A stretch of 64,000 bases of DNA from Steromphala cineraria (lineage: Eukaryota > Mollusca > Gastropoda > Trochida > Trochidae): assembly GCA_916613615.1 (NCBI GenBank), contig OU744725.1, forward strand, positions 10,460,708 through 10,524,707, in the 5' to 3' direction. This document shows, one piece after another, positions 56,059 to 64,000 of this stretch (position 1 is the first letter of the stretch; each line of letters begins with the position of its first letter). The translations under genes and the position numbers were made by a program. A model generated the notes under the pieces. It did no database searches. It saw only the letters and a list, made by a program, of their open reading frames with translations, and was not told where the DNA came from.

Positions 56059-58060
56059 TCATGTTGTCTTCTCTTCTTTTATTTTGATGACACGTTTCAG
56101 GGTCTTCCTTCTCCACACTCTTCGTTCATGATCAGGATTGGGTAGTTCACCAAACACGCAGGGTCCCTTCAGACATGGGCGGACAAATTCATCTTCACTT
56201 CGTAGAATAATTGGTCTCAAAATGTCTATGTCTCTCTTTAGTATATCACTTATTGTGTCAACAGCTTTGGGAGGACTGTTAAAGTTTATCAGAATATAAC
56301 TGAAAAAGAGAATATTCGGTTAATATTTAGTTATGACTTATTTGAATGAAGAATAAATATTGTAACCTCTGCTTTTAAGACAATTCATTGACGCTCAACA
56401 CATGCGATTCAGGGGCGGATCCAGGAATTTATTTAGGGTGAGTGCGCCCATTGGGATCCTCTCTGGATAATCTCTAACCTTTACATATTGTGCTGTCAAG
56501 ATATTACACTTGTACACTCAAGATATTATTTCATTATCATTTCTTCTTTTTTCAAGACAACAAGAACATGGATTAAATTGCTTGGAGCAGTTGATTTTGC
56601 AAGATTGTCTCAGACATATTCATAACCTAACCTTAGACAAAAATTTCATTAATAAACCTATGATTCCCATGTAACTCATTTTGTTAAATCTATATTTCAG
56701 CAAACCTCTTATGGCAGTGAGTTATGACCCCTTCTTGGGTCTTTTCACTGATACCCAGTTTGCAATCAAGTAAAATCAAACATTGTGACCAGTGCCCAGA
56801 TGACAGAACAGATCAGCATGCAATTTATGGAATACTCAACAAATCCCTCTTTAATAACATTTTCATCAAGAGTGGTTTGGGTATTTTATGTGCAAAAGCT
56901 TTTACATTACCCATAACACAAGTTTTATAAAAAAAAAGCATTATTAATCTGGGCTGAGTTTAAAATTTGTTCATGATAATTGCTGAATTAAATGATATAC
57001 ATGTAGTAATAAAATCACTGACAGGAACACTGCTGACACAATGCAAAAAACTATGAAGTCAAACGTAACGATAATGACTGTATTGACAACTACTCATTTG
57101 TTCAACACACAAATATTTTCACAAATCATGATAACAATGCAGATATATTAACAGCCTCATATTCAACAGGAGAGAACAAGTATAAACAACCAGAGCTCTG
57201 GTTACCAAAATGAGGCCTATATTGACAATGAAGGCAAACAAGCAGCAGCTCTTCACGGATATCTTTTCCTGACAGGAGGATGATGCTTCATAGGATAACA
57301 GAACTATCATATAACAGCAAAAGATACCGATACATACTTGCCATGCGTGTGCCTACTCCCATGGTTTGTCATCATGTATGGCAGTGGTTTGTGGCCAAGA
57401 TTCTCCATGGACTGAACAAACCCTCCTTTCTCCATCAGCGACTCACATGTTCGACGTATTACTTGTTTCAACTCAGGCTGAAAAGAGAACAGAAGTCTTT
57501 TAAATTTGAAAACCAAAAAAGTAGAAGGGTACCAAATTAAATAAAATTCATATTTTGATTTGAGTGCCTTTTTATAGATCCTGTTCAAAATGAGTTCATT
57601 AAAACAATTTATCATAATACATAATTCGCTTAGTTTCGAAGTCATTTTTATGACATTAAGAAAATTAGAATTCCAAAACATTTCAAGAGGCTGTGGCAGT
57701 ATTCTAATTATGATAATATTAATAATAATATTAGTATATGCTTCAACACTAAAAGTTCAGTTCCTTCACTAGCTATTATTTAAATAGGAAACACTTGACA
57801 ATTACAATCTATTTTGTCTAAAGCAAACATTTATTCAGGTTGTGTTAAATAGATATATCAAAACGATTCTTATCCATAAGCATGATTTACTTCATAAGTA
57901 ATTTGAAGATAATACATGCAAGTGCACGAAAACTGAGGTACTCTCTTATTATGACCCTATTCAAGTAATATTTTAAGAATTAACTGGTTTTTATTTGGAA
58001 GCGAAAACTCACCCGTTTCAATGCAGATTTAACGATAAGAGATAACTCGTAGCTTGGCAT
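56059..58060 (-). CDS. MRPS6: Mitochondrial small ribosomal subunit protein bS6m
   Basis: Three exons: 58060-58013, 57477-57338, 56299-56059 (TGA at 56061-56059); 429 nt, 142 aa, splice phases 0 and 2. The start MPSYELSLIVK, then LMEKGGFVQSMENLGHKPLPY and, across the last junction, the strand-helix segment ending LKRDIDILRP match bS6m throughout. The Lys/Arg-rich end (RRKTLKRVIKIKEEK) is typical of a mitochondrial ribosomal protein. bS6 binds 16S-like rRNA with bS18 in the small-subunit platform. AATAAA on the minus strand at 55963-55958 lies about 95 nt after the stop. It is transcribed divergently from ATP5PO, with start codons 132 bp apart. Confidence 0.94.
56405..56450. repeat. Possible hAT-type element end
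   Basis: CAGGGGCGGATCCAGGAATT resembles a terminal repeat common in invertebrate hAT-like elements; only one end is seen, in an MRPS6 intron. Confidence 0.35.
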
Positions 58061-58192
58061 GATTGCTTGCTGTTTGTCATCTATATCTAAATATCTCAGC
58101 TCAGCAAAACTACATTCACTTTCCACAGGAAGTTCAACTTTTACATATAACCCTCACATTTGCGACGACTTCCGCTGTCCTCTCCGGTCAAA
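58061..58192. promoter_or_regulatory. Bidirectional promoter gap, MRPS6 / ATP5PO
   Basis: Only 132 bp separate the two start codons, so both core promoters and 5' UTRs must lie here or overlap the first exons. A GC-richer patch (GCGACGACTTCCGCTGTCC) precedes ATP5PO. Its ACTTCCG core is an ETS/NRF2-like site, which is common at mitochondrial-gene promoters; that role is inference. Confidence 0.65.
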
Positions 58193-61100
58193 ATGGCGTC
58201 TTTCAAGTTCACGCAGTTGGTAAGACTGTGTCTCATAAATTGAATAAATTTGCACCATGTCATTGTATTTCATCTTTGCACAGTGCACTTTAAGGCAGTA
58301 CTTATATGTTTTATTGAAATACATTTAGTCTGGAAATACTTAAGCCACCGTTCAATGTCAAATTGGTAGTCAAGCACTTGCCGGGTAGCACGAGCAGATA
58401 TTTTAGGGTAAATCAATGCAGTTACTCGGTCTTAATATAAGACCTTAAAGTATAGTTATTTGTAACATAAATAGAGAGTACTGCATTATACCGCGCACTA
58501 GTGACTAGTTATTTTTATTTGTTATGTGGTACCAACCCTTATGCTAGACGACTAATTTACAGTGATCGTTGACAGGAATCCAAGGGTTAAAAAATATAGT
58601 CAACACATATCTTAAGACTATTATTGAATATTCAAGAGAGAACTGTAGAGAAAATTGGGAGAACTGTAATTTAGGGCCACATTTAGATTATTTATTCCAG
58701 TCAATTCGTACACAGTTAAGATCAAAGTCAGATAAAACATAAAATTTATTCTTCCCCAGTCACCTTGTCACCCGACATATCATCCCAAATTCATTTTATG
58801 CCCTGTCATCTAGACCACTGTCATATTGTTCATAAATCTAAATAATCAGTTCGTCCACATGCATGGTCACTTCAAGTCTTCATAGTGGGGATACTTTCTC
58901 ATCAGAGCTACTTCATTAACTAAAAAGTAACATCCCAACTGAACTACAACACTGTCAGATACTTAGCATTTTAGAAATCAAAACAATCGGCAAACAAAGT
59001 TGGTCAATATATTCTTGTTTTTCAAATTTCAATTCAATGAACTAAAACACTGCTTTATTTCTACTATCGGTAACATTTTCTTTCACGATAGATTCTTAAT
59101 TTAGTTAAGCATGACAATATCATGAATAAAAAAGGGGTACATCACATAATTAGAGATAATGACCTGCAACAAATATTCTTGACAAACTAACCCTAAATGT
59201 TCCTTGACAGAAATCAAGGCATCAGGAATGATAATCTTCAAATATTTTGGGGCAGCTTTACAAGATTTCACAAGCTAAAAGTAAATTATGATTGAAAACA
59301 GTGCATTCACATTATTAATAAAAAAGTTAGAATAATGAACAAGCAAGTAGGTAAGGCAAATAAAACTGAGAATGTTGTTTCATTATTAATATGATAAACT
59401 CTTGTTCTGCAGACACGGTCATTCAGTACAGCATCCCTGAGGTTGTCAAAACTTGTCACAGTAAGTATGAATCTTTCAAGATGCATTTCATTGATGTAAG
59501 TGACAATATTTCCACTGTTTTATGAAAACTAAAAGAATACGTGCCTAGTGCAATCAATATCAAGGTAGTCTTGTTCCTCATCAAATTTAGTATAAATCAA
59601 ACCAACATTCTAGGCTTTGTCTTTCTAATTGATAAGCTTTCTACCATTCCATATTTTATTAAGTTTAATACAAGTGTAGTAAATACAATGTTGAATTTTC
59701 TTATTTCAGCCACCAATCCAGGTGTACGGGGTGGAGGGCCGCTACGCACATGCTCTGTATTCAGCAGCTACCAAGGAACAGAAACTAGATCTCGTGGAGA
59801 AAGAGCTCAACTCCTTTGATGTTAGTAGTCATTCTGAACTCGGTTCTCTGTATTTCTGTGTAAGAAGTGTAGCAATAATGAATATTGTTTTTAAAAACAC
59901 ATATTTCTAAAAGAAACCAGATGGTAAATAAGCAAAAGCTAATGTTAATACCGCTTGGGGAATGAATATTTATTGTAAAAGGAGATTTGCTGAGAAAATA
60001 TTAATTAGCCAACCATATTGTTCAGCATGTAATTTATTTGGAAATTTGAAATTCAGAAATGTGTTGGTTAGTTATATAATGAGACCCATAAACAATTTCT
60101 GTTTTGTCAGAGTGCATTTTTGCATGTGTCTTGTGCAGACATGATATCTTGGGCACTTTTATAGAGAATTTTGCAAGTGGATTCAGGTAGAATAATTTTT
60201 GTTCAACACAATTAACAGCAAATGTCATTTTATATCTTTTTAGCAACTTCTTAAGAAAGATGTGAAATTGGCTGAATTCATTGCAAACCCCACTCTGAAG
60301 AGGAAATTTAAGAAAGGTAATGGTTATGGGCAGTGTTATTGACAATTTGTTAAATAACATTGCACTTACTATTTTTGGCCCTATGTTTTGACTATATTAG
60401 TTCATATTAGAGTGGTTATTAGCAGCCCCGTCTAAGGACGGGGCTGCTATCAGGTTTTGTGCAGTTTCCGCCGAGCACATACTAATGGCTATAACTTTTT
60501 TCTACTAAGCTTTCCAGAACTTGTATTCATAACTTACTGCTTATACCTCGGGGGAACGATTTTGACATGTTCACTTTCAAGGTCAAAGGTCAAGGTCACG
60601 AGCTATAAAATCACTAAAAAATTCCTTGTAAACGCGATAACTTGAAAAGTTTTTGTGCTATGAAGCTCTAACTTGGTATGTATCATCCTTGGAAGAGTAA
60701 AAAGGTTTTCGCTACAACCTGTTCAAGGTCAAGGTCACAGCAAGGTCACGACTTTAGCATGGTTTTGCGAAAATGCTTTATTTTAACTATGAACACTTTT
60801 AATCAATAGATGATTGTTATACTCAATGAAAAGTGTTCATAGATTGTGTAACCTTGAAGGTCAAAGGTCAAGGTCATGAGATTTGTGTTATTTAAATGTG
60901 CAACTAATTTGGATATAACTTTATCCCATTAAGCTTTTCAGAACTCATAAACATGTATAAGTGTTTACATCTCTGGGGATTTAAAATGACATGTTCACTT
61001 TCAAGGTCAAAGGTCAAGGTCACAAAATATAAAATCACTCAAAAATTCCTTGTAAACGCGATAACTTGAGAAGTTTTTGTGCTATGAAGCTCTTACTTGG

Positions 61101-64000
61101 TATATATAATCCTTGGAAGAGTAAAAAAAATTGAAAAGGTTTTCGCTACAATCTGTCCAAGGTCAAGGTCACAGCAAGGTCACGACTTTAGCATGGTTTT
61201 ACGGAAATGCTTTTTTTTAACTATGAACACTTTAAATCAATAGAAGATTATTATACTCAATAAAGAGTGTTCATTGATCGTGTAACCTTGAAGGTCAAAG
61301 GTCAAGGTCATGACATTTGTGTTATTACAATGTGCAACTAATTTGGATATAACTTAATTCCGTTAAGCTTTTCAGAACTCATAAACATGTGTAATTGTTT
61401 ACACCTCTGGGGACTTAAAATGACATGTTCACTTTCAAGGTCAAAGGTCAAGGTCATGAGCTATAAAATCACAAAAAAATTCCTTGTAAACGCGTTAGCT
61501 TGAAAAGTTTTTGTGCTATGAAGTTTAAATTTTGTATATATTATCTCTTGAGAAGCACAACATTTTGGAAAGGTTTTGGGTACGAACTGTCAAAGGTCAA
61601 GGTCACAGCAAGGTCAACAAATATTGAGAAAATGGATTATTTTAACTTTAAACACTTTAATTCGATACATTAATGTTAATTTCAATGAATTGTGTTCATT
61701 GATTGCGTGACCTTGAGTGTCAAACGTCAAGGTCACAAGAAAATGCCCAATATGGTGAGGCTTGTAGAAGGCGGAACAGTGTAATGGGAAACCCCAAGTT
61801 TCGGGGCTGCTCTGTTTTTGCGGTGTCCCGCAAACACTAATCTAGTATTGGAACATGTTTTTGTTCTTTAAACCTTTTCTCAAAAATGAAAGTTTATATT
61901 TTCTGCTGTCAAAGTTTCATAATGTGTCATGAGTCCAATTTTTACTGTTATTCAGTTGTGCTTGAAGATGTCCTCAAGAAACAGAAGACCTCACCTCTCA
62001 CAGTCAATCTCTTTGGTGAGTTCACACTTATACTGGAGAAAGGGAGATAATCATACAATGCACAACAAACTCAGATACAACTGGTTAATCTAAATGGCAA
62101 TGTTTAGTTAGAACGTGGGAGAAAACATTATAATTAAACTCAGTCACTCTTGAGCTCATTTTGCATTGGTTGGTCCCCCCCCCCCCCCCCCCCCCCCCCG
62201 TCTGCTATTTACACAGTGGAATGAGATATTATTAAAGGGCATGTGCAATTTTGAACTTGAGTCATACAATAATAATTTCATAGGAACTTGATTATCCTTT
62301 ATTGACCATCCATAAAATTATAGTTTTTGTCAACTTTATACTGCCAAATCTAGATTGCCAACTGAACAGTAAATGCAATCAATTAACCATTAAATAAAAT
62401 CTCATCCAACTCATGGCCCAGTTTAACATTGACGTTCAATAAATTGAGGCATAGACAGCTTTTCTTGAAGATGCCTAGATCAGGAATCTTTTACAAGAGA
62501 CGTCTTGAGATATATTACCATAAGTGATAGAAGTAATTTGTCAAATTATGGTATTTTCAGGTGCCTTGGCAGAGAACGGTAGAATCAACAAACTGGGAGG
62601 TGTTATTTCAGCTTTCGCTAAAATCATGAGTGCTCACCGCGGAGAAGTAGTCTGCACAGTCACAACTGCAAAGGTAAAAACAAACACATCTTCACGAGAA
62701 AATTAATCCTTTATTGGTTGAACCTTTCCCGAACAGGCCTATCGCTGTCTTGAAAGATATCTGCGAGGTGCTACAAAGGACAAATTTGTATTATAAGTAG
62801 TCTTGTTTGTCTTGCCATTGTATTCAATCGTTTATTGATGAGTTTATTGGTAAGTAAATATCAATTTTTTTAGCATATACAATTTTACAATTCATTATTA
62901 GCAAAATAATCAGATTAAAGGACAAAGAGACATAGATGTTTTTGATAAAACCTCTGTCTTAGTTGACAGAATTTTACAGCCCAGTAAGGTCGTTATGTAG
63001 CAAACATGTTCAACAAATCTTGCTCGTTCCTTCAGGCTCTCGACAACGCTAACATGAAGGAGCTGAAGGATGCCCTGCAAGGGTTCTTGCAGAAGGGGGA
63101 AACACTGCAGCTTGATGTCCAGGTATGTGAGAATAGTCATCCTCTGTAACCCAGGATTCAATGTTCTATTGCTCAACACTATACCATCCCTAGGAGATTT
63201 CACCAGGAAATTATGTACTGAATTTATCCAACCCTGATATGTATAAGCCATAAAGCTTCAATTGAACCTTCTTGCCTCTCAAAAGGTACAACCCTTGGTC
63301 TTCTGTTAGAAAATTGGCTTGCAATTTCAGTTCGTAGCTGACACTTTTGGTTCTCTCAAGTTATGCCTGAGTATGTGCAGTAATGATTTTGTGAAGAGCA
63401 TTTCTTCAAGTCCAAAATTAGTGACAAACTGCATTTAAATGCAAGTATTTGGGCTCTTCTTTTGTTCCATTTACAAGTATAATTTGAGCCCAAATTAGTC
63501 CCTCCAAGTTTTATGCTAATGCAGAGAAACTACCTACTACTACGGGTATAAACCGACCCAGCCTATAAGTCGACACCCTTTTTCAACCATCCAAATTCCA
63601 GTGTAAACATTGACTCTCTTACTCTCAGGGCTGACAGATGCTCACTTGGTCTCTCAATTATTATCAAAGACCCTGGGTATTAGCTGGTCAAAGACCCTAG
63701 GTATACGGTACATCTTTAACCCCCTAATTTCAAATTCTCGGCTTACATCTGGTCATGTAATGCACATCAGTTTAACCACTCTCTCGCCTCTCATGTTTTT
63801 CTAAGACACCTATCAGAAAGAGAGAGGACACTGACACAGTTTTCTCTTATGTATGTCAATGTCAATTTACAATTTATCAGAGTATGAAAAATCTGAGTCA
63901 TTATTTTTAACACTTGCAACATTGAGCCAAGCTGTTGTAAAAACTTCATTTTAACTTCCAGGTTGACCCCACCATCATCGGCGGAATGGTCGTCAACATC
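58193..64000 (+). CDS. ATP5PO: ATP synthase peripheral stalk subunit OSCP, cut by window end
   Basis: Eight exons visible: 58193-58219, 59413-59460, 59710-59820, 60244-60316, 61956-62015, 62561-62673, 63036-63122, 63962-64000 (continues). All junctions are GT/AG with consistent phase, giving ~186 residues. The first two exons are Ser/Arg/Lys-rich without acids, a mitochondrial targeting peptide. Exon 3 begins [20 protein letters not shown], the OSCP signature. Exon 6 holds [18 protein letters not shown] and [14 protein letters not shown], and exon 8 [14 protein letters not shown] joins the F1 head to the peripheral stalk in the inner mitochondrial membrane. Intron 4 hosts a 1.4-kb repeat element. 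No defects seen in the visible part. Confidence 0.97.
60415..61845 (-). mobile_element. Nuclear-receptor-site repeat element, copy 2 (ATP5PO intron 4)
   Basis: Reverse copy of 27995-29307, with the same two ends: the perfect 12-bp hairpin AGCAGCCCCGTC-TAAG-GACGGGGCTGCT at the left and the complement of CTAGATTAGTGTTTGCGG at the right. Its core carries CAAGGTCAAAGGTCAAGGTC-type clusters near 60580, 60725, 60855, 61000, 61155, 61290, 61435, 61590 and 61710. The (GGC)n tract seen in copy 1 is nearly absent here, so the tract length is variable. Confidence 0.87.
62175..62199 (+). repeat. Poly-C tract of 25
   Basis: Unbroken C run in ATP5PO intron 5; length may vary between individuals or be a base-calling limit. 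Confidence 0.95.
63535..63600 (+). repeat. Possible interspersed repeat in ATP5PO intron 7
   Basis: CGGGTATAAACCGACCCAGC followed by CTATAAGTCGACACCC has the look of a widely dispersed repeat end; no partner end found in the window. Confidence 0.3.

Noticed and set aside
1..64000. CRISPR array, operons or bacterial origin
   Set aside because: Tandem repeats lack unique spacers of even length, and genes have introns; the DNA is eukaryotic.

Overview
Eukaryotic nuclear DNA, most likely from a bivalve or other lophotrochozoan mollusc. The signs are spliced genes with GT/AG introns, AT-rich intergenic DNA, and molluscan-type repeats: tandem-core elements with (GGAC)n tracts like the bivalve 'pearl'/HINE elements, CR1-like and Tx1-like LINEs, and SINE heads. 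The species cannot be named from sequence alone.

Layout. (1) 1-4647 (+): last five exons of CDC37, an Hsp90 co-chaperone, with a pearl-like repeat array in its first visible intron. (2) 4.7-11 kb: repeats only (a 0.94-kb terminal-inverted-repeat element, a second pearl-like copy, fold-back elements). (3) 11.4-13.1 kb (-): an Ig-domain gene with a probable GPI-anchor tail and two MITEs. (4) 13.2-17.1 kb: a MITE, then a 2.96-kb transposon with ~240-bp inverted ends that contains a second copy of the same MITE. (5) 19.4-42.3 kb (-): a tandem family of small secreted WAP plus antistasin-like genes. There are three complete copies (A, B, C), each with five exons including a 17-nt micro-exon, and two orphan signal-peptide exons upstream of nothing recognisable. 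A nearly full-length CR1-like LINE (20.7-25.6 kb) separates the orphan exons from copy A. A Tx1-like LINE nested in a hairpin MITE sits in an intron of copy C. (6) 45-48.6 kb (-): a tentative four-exon C2HC zinc-finger gene that I do not recognise. (7) 49-55.5 kb: three repeat-array elements, one of 4.25 kb. (8) 56.1-64.0 kb: a head-to-head pair of mitochondrial genes, MRPS6 (-) and ATP5PO (+, cut by the window end), sharing a 132-bp promoter gap. ATP5PO intron 4 holds a 1.4-kb element packed with nuclear-receptor-like half sites, and its sister copy lies in intron 1 of WAP gene A.

Main points of interest: the WAP-antistasin cluster with conserved splice phases and a conserved GATA-type promoter box; repeat families that keep the same terminal hairpin shape while its sequence changes; the nuclear-receptor-site element; an in-frame UAG joining ORF1 and ORF2 of the LINE; and the MRPS6/ATP5PO divergent pair. 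All exon models come from reading splice signals, phase and protein similarity by eye; no alignment or transcript data were available.
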